Origin: Bacteroidota bacterium
GTDB lineage: Bacteria; Bacteroidota; Bacteroidia; Chitinophagales; Saprospiraceae
Assembly: GCA_020160935.1 (NCBI GenBank)
Contig: JAIUPL010000022.1
Location: 43,820 to 107,819, forward strand
DNA: 64,000 nucleotides
Reading direction: 5' to 3'
Position 1 is the stretch's first letter. The number at the start of each line of letters is the position of its first letter. The position numbers and the translations under genes were made by a program. The notes beneath the pieces were generated by a model, which saw nothing but the letters and a program-made list of their open reading frames with translations, made no database searches and was not told where the DNA came from. Below are positions 18,975 through 26,310 of the stretch, piece after piece.

Positions 18975-20600
18975 ATGAGCACGACACTCGATTTTACCAA
19001 AAACACAAAAGCACTCATTGACGACCTCAAAAGCGTGTGCGCCAACTATGGCCTGGGCAATGACGGAAACGAATTCAAGATCATCACACAGGTGTTCCTG
19101 TACAAATTCCTGAATGACAAGTTTGCCTATGAAGTGAAACAGTTGGCCCCCCAACTGGCCCAAGCCAAACACTGGGAAGACGCCATAAAAAAATATTCGA
19201 AGCAGGACTACGACCTGCTGCTCATGCAACTGAGCGAAAGCACCGCTCGCCTCAAACCGGAGCATTTTGTGTCCTACCTGTTTGAGCAGCAAAACCAACC
19301 CAAATTCGCCGATCTGTTCGACACCACCCTCACCGATATTGCCAAAGACAACAGCGACATCTTTTCGGTGAAAACGGACGGCGGTGAAAAAATACTGCTG
19401 TTTGAAAACCTCAGCCGCTACGTGATCGACAAGCGGGACGAGTTTTGTCGGGCTATTGTGAACAAACTGGTGCATTTTTCTTTCGAGCACGTTTTTCACG
19501 AGAAATTCGACTTCTACGCCACCATTTTCGAGTACCTCATCAAGGACTACAACACCAACAGCGGCGGTAAATATGCCGAGTACTTTACCCCACATGCCGT
19601 GGCCAAAATCATGGCCGCCTGCCTGGTAACGGAACAGGTGAAAAACGTGACCTGCTACGACCCCTCCGCCGGCTCGGGCACCCTGCTCATGAGCCTTGCC
19701 CACGCTATTGGCGAAGACAAGTGTACCATCTACTCCCAGGATATATCGCAAAAGTCGTCGAACCTGTTGCGCCTCAACCTGATCCTGAACAACCTGGTGC
19801 ACTCCATTCCCAATATCGTAAAAGGAAATACGCTGCAAGACCCCTACCACCGCGAGAAAGACGGCCGCTTGAAAAAGTTCGATTTCATCGTTTCCAACCC
19901 GCCTTTCAAACTCGACTTCAGCGATTTTGTGGAAGACCTGAAATCGAAGGAAAACCACGAGCGCTTTTTTGCCGGAATGCCCAATGTGCCCAAAACCAAG
20001 CCGGAAGGCATGGCCATTTATCCGGTATTTATCCAGCACATCATGTACTCGCTGAGCGATAAGGGCAAGGCTGCCATTGTGGTGCCCACCGGATTTATCA
20101 CGGCCCAGAGCGGTATTGAAAAGAAAATACGCGAACGCCTGGTAGAACGGAAAATGCTGCGCGGCGTGATCAGTATGCCCAGCAATATTTTCGCCACCAC
20201 CGGCACCAATGTGAGCATCCTGTTTCTCGATAAAGCCAATACCAAAGGCGACATCGTGCTGATGGACGCCTCCAAACTGGGCAGCACCATCAAGGACGGC
20301 AAAAACCAGAAAACCCTGCTGAGCAAGGAAGAAGAAGAGCGGATCATACGCACCTTCAACGAACACCTGGCCGTGGAAGATTTCAGCGTCGTGGTGAGTT
20401 ACGAGCAGATCAAGGAAAAAAACTACAGCCTGAGCGCTGGGCAGTACTTTGAGGTGAAGATTGAGTATGTGGATATTACAGCGGAAGCGTTTGAAGCAAA
20501 AATGAAAACCTTTCAAAATACTCTGGATGGCTTGTTTGCTGAGTCAACGGCGTTGGAGATGGAGATTCTAAAACAGATAAAAGGGATTAAGTATGAATAA
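18975..20600 (+). CDS. hsdM: Type I restriction-modification methyltransferase subunit M
   Basis: N6-adenine methyltransferase subunit, 541 residues. It has an N-terminal helical HsdM domain (to about 150), then the SAM-binding motif DPSAGSGT (229-236) and catalytic NPPF (308-311). It works with HsdS to methylate the recognition site and, with HsdR, to restrict unmodified DNA. It is intact, so modification could persist even if hsdR is dead. Its last codons overlap the hsdS start by eight bases (ATGAATAA), indicating translational coupling. Confidence 0.96.
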   Translation: MSTTLDFTKNTKALIDDLKSVCANYGLGNDGNEFKIITQVFLYKFLNDKFAYEVKQLAPQLAQAKHWEDAIKKYSKQDYDLLLMQLSESTARLKPEHFVSYLFEQQNQPKFADLFDTTLTDIAKDNSDIFSVKTDGGEKILLFENLSRYVIDKRDEFCRAIVNKLVHFSFEHVFHEKFDFYATIFEYLIKDYNTNSGGKYAEYFTPHAVAKIMAACLVTEQVKNVTCYDPSAGSGTLLMSLAHAIGEDKCTIYSQDISQKSSNLLRLNLILNNLVHSIPNIVKGNTLQDPYHREKDGRLKKFDFIVSNPPFKLDFSDFVEDLKSKENHERFFAGMPNVPKTKPEGMAIYPVFIQHIMYSLSDKGKAAIVVPTGFITAQSGIEKKIRERLVERKMLRGVISMPSNIFATTGTNVSILFLDKANTKGDIVLMDASKLGSTIKDGKNQKTLLSKEEEERIIRTFNEHLAVEDFSVVVSYEQIKEKNYSLSAGQYFEVKIEYVDITAEAFEAKMKTFQNTLDGLFAESTALEMEILKQIKGIKYE

Positions 20601-21921
20601 TTGGGAAAAGCAAAATTTGGACAATGTCGCAGATATAAAGTTAAGCAACGTTGATAAAAAATCAAACCTGAATGAACGAGTTGTTAGATTATGTAATTAT
20701 ACAGACGTCTATAAAAACTCATTTATTACTTTGGAGAAAGCAAAGGCCTTCATGGTTGGATCTTGCAGTGAAAACGAATTTGAAAATTTTAAGTTGCAAA
20801 AAGGACAAGTTGCAATAACTAAAGATAGTGAAACACGAGATGATATTGGAGTATCAACTTATATTTCAGAAGACCTAGATGAGGTAGTTTTAGGATACCA
20901 TACATCTTTAATAACTCCTGATGAAAGTAAATTGAATGGGGGCTTTTTACATTATTGGTTAAATACAAAGCAAGCCAAAAGGTATTTTGAAAACAATGCT
21001 GGAGGTAGTGGTCAAAGATGTACATTGACTTTAGATACAATAAAATCAATTCCTTTATATCTTCCTGAATTAGAGTACCAACAAAAAATTGCCTCCGTTC
21101 TTTCGGCCCTCGACGCCAAAATCGAACTCAACAACCGCATCAACGCCGAGTTAGAAGCGATGGCCAAAACCATCTATGATTATTGGTTTGTGCAGTTTGA
21201 TTTTCCGGATGAAAATGGTAAGCCTTATAAAAGTTCTGGCGGTAAAATGGTGTGGAGTGAGGAATTGAAAAGAGAGGTGCCGGAAGGGTGGGAGGTTAAG
21301 AGTTTGGCCAATTGGATAAAAACGGATAAAAGTGGGGATTGGGGTAAAGACATTCCTGAAGGCAACTACACAGAGCGAGTATTCTGTATTCGAGGAGCGG
21401 ATATTAATGGATTGAACGGCAAAGGAGAGATTAAAGCCCCTGAGAGATTCATTTTGGAAAAAAACCTGACAAAAATATTAGAACCCAATGATTTGGTGAT
21501 TGAAATATCTGGAGGTAGTCCTACGCAATCAACAGGCCGCCTGGCATATATTATGTGTGAGACGTTGAAACGTTTCGATGCTCCGATCATCTGTTCAAAT
21601 TTTTGTAAATCCATATCATTAAAGTACGCAAAATCAATCTTCAATTTTGCTTTCGAATGGAATGCCGCCTATAACAATGGAATCTTGTTTGGGTATGAAG
21701 GCAAAACAAGTGGTATAAAAAATCTGCTATTTGAATCTTTTGTGAATTCATATAGGTCAGCCGTGCCTCCGAAAAATCTCATGGATAGGTTTTATGAGTT
21801 ACTTTCTCCTCTGGAAAATAGAAAACAGAAAGGGCTACTTGAAAACCAACATCTCGCCTCCCTCCGCGACTGGCTCCTTCCCATGTTAATGAATGGTCAG
21901 GTCAAAGTAACCGGACCGTAA
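20593..21921 (+). CDS. hsdS: Type I restriction-modification specificity subunit S
   Basis: HsdS supplies target recognition through two variable domains (TRDs) joined by conserved helices. The 442-residue protein shows TRD1 (about 1-150), then a conserved spacer (QQKIASVLSALDAKIELNN ... TIYDYWFVQFDF). TRD2 (about 215-400) and a second conserved helical end (ENQHLASLRDWLLPMLMNGQ) follow. TRD1 (20600-21080) is visibly AT-richer than the conserved spacer and than hsdM, consistent with exchange of TRDs by recombination. The ATG overlaps the hsdM stop. Confidence 0.93.
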   Translation: MNNWEKQNLDNVADIKLSNVDKKSNLNERVVRLCNYTDVYKNSFITLEKAKAFMVGSCSENEFENFKLQKGQVAITKDSETRDDIGVSTYISEDLDEVVLGYHTSLITPDESKLNGGFLHYWLNTKQAKRYFENNAGGSGQRCTLTLDTIKSIPLYLPELEYQQKIASVLSALDAKIELNNRINAELEAMAKTIYDYWFVQFDFPDENGKPYKSSGGKMVWSEELKREVPEGWEVKSLANWIKTDKSGDWGKDIPEGNYTERVFCIRGADINGLNGKGEIKAPERFILEKNLTKILEPNDLVIEISGGSPTQSTGRLAYIMCETLKRFDAPIICSNFCKSISLKYAKSIFNFAFEWNAAYNNGILFGYEGKTSGIKNLLFESFVNSYRSAVPPKNLMDRFYELLSPLENRKQKGLLENQHLASLRDWLLPMLMNGQVKVTGP

Positions 21922-22050
21922 TAATCTTATTTCAAACGATGAATTTAATCAGGCGTATGCGGCTGTTGGACAAGTTACTATGGGCAAAGAAGTGATGGAA
22001 AGGACAAATTTCCACCATCTTATTATTTTTTCCAATTTAAATCCGACCAG

Positions 22051-23925
22051 ATGATTCCATCCAACATTCAAAAAGAGCACCTGCTATCTGCTATTCAAGA
22101 AATTGATCGCAAAGGCATCCCATCCTATCAGCAATATACGCGGTACGATCTGATTTTTGAAGGCAAGGTCTATCCGCCGAAATTGGTGGTTCGGTGGGCG
22201 AACCGTTTAGTTAATGGCCGGGAATTGGAGGATTTTTCTGGCGGTACTGAAACCAATAATTTTCTAAAACAACACGGTTTTGTAATTCGGGAGAAGAAAT
22301 CGGCGGCAATTTCACTCGATGAAGAGATTACCCTTGACTACAGCGAATGGGTATTGCAACGACTGCTGGAGCATCATCGGACGCACCCGGATTTTTATTT
22401 CCTGACACGCACCAATAGAAAAAGAGCGCGCTTGGAAGCAGGACATTGGTTTCCCGGACGCAATTATCTTCATGTGGCTATTACCAAGGGGGAAGCAGGA
22501 GACAATAGTACCAAGTCTGTAGGGTTTAAAGTTGATTGTTGGGGTGGCCCAGCGCGTGCTATGCTCATCATACTTTTTAAAGAAGAGCCGGATGCTGCTA
22601 TACGGGCTTTTTACCGCGACCTGTTTGAAACGGTGAAATCAAAAGATTTCGAAGATACAGGACTGAATAGAGCAGAAGAATTGAATCACGATTTTTTTGT
22701 GATTCACTATGGCACAGACATACCGGAAGCCCTACATGTGTTTTTAAATCGGGATGTTCCTATTTTCAATGCGCTGCTGAAGAAGCACGGATTAGAAGAT
22801 AAGTTGGCAATTCCATTCAAAAGTTTCAGGGGAAAACTGGACAATGTGCTATCGATCCGTGGCGAAACGCTTTCTGTTACCTATCCAAACGAAAAACGCT
22901 TTGCGCGCCTCTGTTGGAATAGGAACGGATGGGTAGTGCCCTCCGGGCGTTATGGAAAGAGCAAAGACCCGAATGCACATGAACGGGAATATGGCTTCGG
23001 CTATGAAGAATGGCTTCTGGATTTTGACAAATTGATAGATGGATACCACTATGGATTTCTTCAACCTGTTTTTCAGGACTGGAATGCATACAAAGGCAAA
23101 AAATATGATGTAATACTGTTTAGTAGAAACGCCAAAGAAGACCAGCGCTACTGGATAGGGGAAATACAAAATGTAGAAGTGATCGATGAAGAAAAATGCC
23201 GGGAAATCCTGCGTATCTATCAGAAAAACGGGTGGTTGAAAAACATGGAAGACCAGATGGTAGCGCAGGGTTTGAATGCTTCGGATTTAGGGAAATACTC
23301 GTCTGACAACTTCTTTAATGTACGATTTAAGCCCGCAGATTATAAGCCTTTGGCGGATTTGCAGCCTTTTACACAGGTGAATGAAGAGCAAATAAGGTCA
23401 AATCGTTACAAGTTCTTCAAAGCGGAAAATATCAGCCTGCCTGAAGAGGAGAAAGGGGGCTTCAACTTTCGGGCAAATGCGCCAAATCAAACCGGTGAGC
23501 GAACGATCACACGTACCTTCGAACCCAGGAGTATCGAACTTCCGGATCAGCACAAAAAAATTATAGATAAACTCCATGCGTTTTTAAAAAGCAAATATGG
23601 GGCTGAAAATGTTGGCGGCGAACTTTCGACTGGCTATGGAGCAAGCCGGATCGATATGGTTGTTAAGGAAGGAAACAACATGACTTTCTACGAGGTCAAA
23701 ACGTACCATAGTTTGCGGGAATGTGTTCGTGTGGCGATAGGGCAGTTGCTCGAATACTGTTTTTGGCCCGATGATGAAAGGGCTGTACGTCTGGTGATTG
23801 TTACACCACATCCGGTTTGTGCTAAAACACAGAAATACTTTCATCGCTTGCGAATCAGAACCGGGTTGGAATTGTACTGTGCGCAGATGGATGAACGAAC
23901 AGATACATTGATTATATGGGATTGA
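22051..23925 (+). CDS. PD-(D/E)xK nuclease with a restriction-type N-terminal domain
   Basis: 624 residues. The first 75 residues (HLLSAIQEIDRKGIPSYQQYTRYDLIFEGKVYPPK ... FSGGTETNNFL; read as motif) resemble the N-terminal domain of ScoMcrA/McrB-like modification-dependent restriction proteins. The centre is unrecognised. The C-terminus is a PD-(D/E)xK fold: Asp535 (RIDMVV), Glu548-x-Lys550 (YEVK) and a Gln-Leu-Leu-Glu-Tyr helix near 565. Position beside hsdRMS and a toxin-antitoxin pair supports a DNA-targeting defence role. No ATPase or methyltransferase partner is visible. The nuclease call is good; the target is inferred. Confidence 0.75.
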   Translation: MIPSNIQKEHLLSAIQEIDRKGIPSYQQYTRYDLIFEGKVYPPKLVVRWANRLVNGRELEDFSGGTETNNFLKQHGFVIREKKSAAISLDEEITLDYSEWVLQRLLEHHRTHPDFYFLTRTNRKRARLEAGHWFPGRNYLHVAITKGEAGDNSTKSVGFKVDCWGGPARAMLIILFKEEPDAAIRAFYRDLFETVKSKDFEDTGLNRAEELNHDFFVIHYGTDIPEALHVFLNRDVPIFNALLKKHGLEDKLAIPFKSFRGKLDNVLSIRGETLSVTYPNEKRFARLCWNRNGWVVPSGRYGKSKDPNAHEREYGFGYEEWLLDFDKLIDGYHYGFLQPVFQDWNAYKGKKYDVILFSRNAKEDQRYWIGEIQNVEVIDEEKCREILRIYQKNGWLKNMEDQMVAQGLNASDLGKYSSDNFFNVRFKPADYKPLADLQPFTQVNEEQIRSNRYKFFKAENISLPEEEKGGFNFRANAPNQTGERTITRTFEPRSIELPDQHKKIIDKLHAFLKSKYGAENVGGELSTGYGASRIDMVVKEGNNMTFYEVKTYHSLRECVRVAIGQLLEYCFWPDDERAVRLVIVTPHPVCAKTQKYFHRLRIRTGLELYCAQMDERTDTLIIWD

Positions 23926-23960
23926 GAATTAGTACAAATTGTTTTATTTTGAAACAAAAG

Positions 23961-23991
23961 TTTTGCTTTTTCTGTTTTTTGTGTACGTTTA
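23961..23991 (+). promoter_or_regulatory. Probable promoter of the Panacea toxin-antitoxin pair
   Basis: TTTTG at 23961-23965 and TACGTTTA at 23984-23991 (seven of eight bases of TAnnTTTG) with an 18-base spacer, 24 bases before the ATG at 24016. Just upstream lies the near-palindrome TTTTGAAACAAAA, a possible operator. Confidence 0.45.
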
Positions 23992-24015
23992 CAGTCTAAA
24001 AAACTCCCGTTGCCT

Positions 24016-24657
24016 ATGTTCCGCGCCTTGCTCAATGATAAGATTGGTACAGTTGTCCGGCATTTTGCTGCTCAGATACCGCATTTGTCATTGACCAAGT
24101 TGCTTAAATTACTGTACATTACGGATGAGACGGCCATGCGTGAGACGGGTACGCTCATTACCTGGCTCGAATACCGTGTTTGGAAACGCGGCCCTGTTCC
24201 AGCAGAGATTTACCAGGAAATCAAGCATGGAGAAAAGTTCATTATTGGCAAGCACCTTGTATCACTGGATGAATATATCCAGGTAACCAGGCAGGATAGT
24301 CCTCGACGTCCGGGGCAGGAGGAAGTATTCATTACAGCCAAAGGAGCAGACAACCTGTCCATTTTATCTGCGTATGAAGTCGAACTACTGAACCGGGTAA
24401 TTCAACGGTTTGGCCATATGAATGCGGCCGAGTTGATAGACTACCTGCATGAGGAGGGTTCGCTATGGCATAAAGCGGTTCAGGAACACAAGTTGGATAC
24501 CAACTTTGAATTGTTCCAAAACACCTCTAACTGCATCATTGATTTTTCCGACCTGATTGAGGATGATGAGTTGCTTAAAATGGCGGCTCAATCGGCTTTT
24601 GAATCGCTGGCTTTCCATAAAACCCTTTACGAAACCAAATTGCAGCAGGATGCCTGA
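24016..24657 (+). CDS. Panacea-domain (DUF4065) antitoxin-like protein
   Basis: 213 residues from the ATG at 24016; the ORF could extend two codons to a TTG. The N-terminal 130 residues follow the SocA/Panacea pattern: LSLTKLLKLLYITDE, then a WKRGPVP motif typical of the domain, and a closing helix with ELIDYLHEEGSLWHKA. Panacea proteins are promiscuous antitoxins paired with varied toxins. The downstream gene overlaps it by eight bases, the tight arrangement expected of such an operon. The C-terminal 60 residues are likely the toxin-specific part. Confidence 0.8.
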   Translation: MFRALLNDKIGTVVRHFAAQIPHLSLTKLLKLLYITDETAMRETGTLITWLEYRVWKRGPVPAEIYQEIKHGEKFIIGKHLVSLDEYIQVTRQDSPRRPGQEEVFITAKGADNLSILSAYEVELLNRVIQRFGHMNAAELIDYLHEEGSLWHKAVQEHKLDTNFELFQNTSNCIIDFSDLIEDDELLKMAAQSAFESLAFHKTLYETKLQQDA

Positions 24658-25120
24658 TGTTTTTGCCCCTGGAAACCTTGTTCGGATTAAAGATTTCCAA
24701 TTCGAAGACGGAAATACCCGCGATAAGTATTTGTTTGTCCTGCTTCGGAATGACGGCGGTGCATACGTCATTTCTTCTCTTACCACCAGCCGGAATAAAA
24801 TGAACGTATCCGCTACCAAAAGCGGATGTTACCACGATCCAAGAATTTCCACTTACTATCATTTCCCTGCTGGGGAAGTCTTTGGCGATGGTAACTTCTC
24901 CTTTGACAAAGAGACATATATTTTTTTCCGTGAAAATGTCCGCAAAATTGAAGTGGCAGACCTTGCGAACTATGGCAGTGCAGCCGATCCTTTTGCCGTT
25001 ACTCAAATCACTACCTTGAAAAACGAGGAATTGAAAAAACTGCTTCAATGCGTTGTCTCTTCCACCTTTGTTCCGGAGGAGTTGAAAGGGGAACTCACTG
25101 CTTTTAAGGATACACTTTGA
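24650..25120 (+). CDS. Putative toxin paired with the Panacea protein, PemK/MazF-like start
   Basis: 156 residues starting at ATG 24650, inside the end of the Panacea gene; a longer ORF from 24557 is rejected because it would overlap that gene by 100 bases. GNLVRIKDFQFEDGNTRDKY and LFVLLRNDGGAYVISSL resemble the first strands of PemK/MazF-type barrels, but the match is weak. The toxin role rests mostly on its place in the operon. If it is MazF-like it would cleave mRNA. No membrane segment is seen. Confidence 0.65.
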   Translation: MPDVFAPGNLVRIKDFQFEDGNTRDKYLFVLLRNDGGAYVISSLTTSRNKMNVSATKSGCYHDPRISTYYHFPAGEVFGDGNFSFDKETYIFFRENVRKIEVADLANYGSAADPFAVTQITTLKNEELKKLLQCVVSSTFVPEELKGELTAFKDTL

Positions 25121-25312
25121 GTTTTCTTTTGGCTCTTTTAAAGGGGGTAAAACTGGTTATATTACAAAAAATGCACCCTATTTGTACCTTTTATTCATAA
25201 TTGTTTGATAATCAATGCAAATTGCTTCCTGTATTGGAAAGTAATCACATAATTTTTTCAAGCCATCCTTCAACAATTTCGTTCTTTTCCCGCTTTTCGC
25301 ATCATTGCTTTT

Positions 25313-25522
25313 TTAGTCGTCTGTAAAACGTTTGATTTGTATAGGCCCCACTTCGTAGCCGAACAATTGGAGCACCTGATTGACCTTGTCCAGCCGCAGG
25401 GTTTCTTTGCCTTGTTCCAGTTCGCGGATAAAACGCAACCCTACGCCTGCTTTTGCCGCTAATTCGGGTTGGGTGAGTTTTACAAGATGCCGTTTTTCCT
25501 TGACAAATGTGCATAGTTGCAT
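25313..25522 (-). CDS. HipB-like XRE-family regulator without a HipA partner
   Basis: 69 residues from the ATG at complement 25522 (MQLCTFVKEK). A helix-turn-helix is clear: LTQPELAAKAGVGLRFIRELEQGK, with the LRLDKVNQVLQLFGYEV continuation usual in HipB. HipB normally precedes hipA, but downstream of this gene lie only the 192 bases up to the toxin stop, with no kinase ORF. It is therefore a solitary antitoxin or a remnant. An inverted repeat sits four bases upstream of the start, as expected for autoregulation. Confidence 0.75.
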   Translation of the reverse strand: MQLCTFVKEKRHLVKLTQPELAAKAGVGLRFIRELEQGKETLRLDKVNQVLQLFGYEVGPIQIKRFTDD

Positions 25523-25525
25523 AAC

Positions 25526-25543
25526 TATACCTTTTTGGGTATA
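25526..25543 (-). promoter_or_regulatory. Operator-like inverted repeat upstream of the HipB-like gene
   Basis: TATACC-N6-GGTATA (half-sites 25526-25531 and 25538-25543) is a perfect 6+6 inverted repeat. The AAAAAGG inside it lies at ribosome-binding distance from the ATG. Binding by the HipB-like product would therefore cover both promoter-proximal DNA and the Shine-Dalgarno region. E. coli HipB sites have a similar spaced dyad. Confidence 0.6.
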
Positions 25544-25579
25544 AAAAATGGAAGTAACAACAGCCAGGTGAATCAATCT

Positions 25580-26158
25580 CTACTTCCCCATCCGCCCCAT
25601 CTTCCCCACTTTCTCCAGCATCTTCACTCGTCTTTTTTCATCTGCAAAACGCAGCCGGTCGAACACGGTAACGCTTACAGGTTTGATCCCACAATATTCG
25701 AGGGTGGCCTGCCGCACACTGCGGATATTGGCATTGCGGTACACCAGCCAGTTGTATATTTTCGGACTGTCCATCGTAGTGATGATGCGCGCGCTGCGGC
25801 CGCTCAGGAGTTTGTCCCAGAACTGGGAATCGGGGCGGTATTTGAAGGCCATACCTGGCAGGAACAGCCGATCGAAAAAGCCTTTGAGCAGGGCAGGCGC
25901 CACACCCCACCAGGTAGGAAATACCAGTACGAGGTGTTCGGCCCAGAGGATTTGCTGCCAGGCGGCTTGTAAATCGGGTTCCAGTTCTTGCCGCTGCTGG
26001 TATCCTTCCCGCAGGATGGGATCGAAGGTTAGTTTGCCGAGTTCGAGCAACTGCACGTCGTGGCCGGCTTCAGAAGCAGATTTTACGTAATGTTGGGCGA
26101 GGGCATGGTTGAAAGAAGATGCAGAAGGGTGACCGAGGATGACGAGAATTTTTTTCAT
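25580..26158 (-). CDS. Flavodoxin-fold NAD(P)H oxidoreductase (quinone reductase type)
   Basis: 192 residues from the ATG at complement 26158 (MKKILVILGHPSASSFNHAL), the classic flavin-binding start of the KefF/MdaB/NQO-like group. VFPTWWGVAPALLKGFFDRLFLPG is the second family hallmark. It probably reduces quinones or similar substrates with NAD(P)H in the cytosol. The longer ORF to 26314 runs into a degenerate intergenic repeat and is rejected. The C-terminus (KVGKMGRMGK) is encoded by a GGGGAAGAT/GGGGCGGAT-like short repeat containing the stop, as in other genes here. Confidence 0.85.
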   Translation of the reverse strand: MKKILVILGHPSASSFNHALAQHYVKSASEAGHDVQLLELGKLTFDPILREGYQQRQELEPDLQAAWQQILWAEHLVLVFPTWWGVAPALLKGFFDRLFLPGMAFKYRPDSQFWDKLLSGRSARIITTMDSPKIYNWLVYRNANIRSVRQATLEYCGIKPVSVTVFDRLRFADEKRRVKMLEKVGKMGRMGK

Positions 26159-26220
26159 GAAATCGATTGCCTGTTTGTGAGGAAGCAAAAGTACCCGCCT
26201 CGGCAGACGGCAAAAGAGAA

Positions 26221-26308
26221 TAGCCCTGAACGGCAGTTTTCGGCAGTTGTAGTGTACGGAAAAGCAGTTGAATAGAAAGGACGCCATTGTATTCAGGGCA
26301 ACGCACAC
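26221..26308. repeat. Degenerate copy of the twin-hairpin repeat
   Basis: TAGCCCTGAACGGCAG at the left and CAGGGCAACGCACACCC at the right retain parts of both hairpins of the repeat seen at 2023-2180, with an unrelated insertion between them and damaged stems. It fills the gap between two minus-strand genes. Confidence 0.4.
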
Positions 26309-26310
26309 CC

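Noticed and set aside
18948..20516. Minus-strand ORF of 522 residues
   Set aside because: Antisense to hsdM; no motif and no composition of its own.
24557..25120. Longer start for the toxin-like gene
   Set aside because: It would overlap the Panacea gene by 100 bases with basic, unrelated residues; ATG 24650 gives the usual 8-base overlap.
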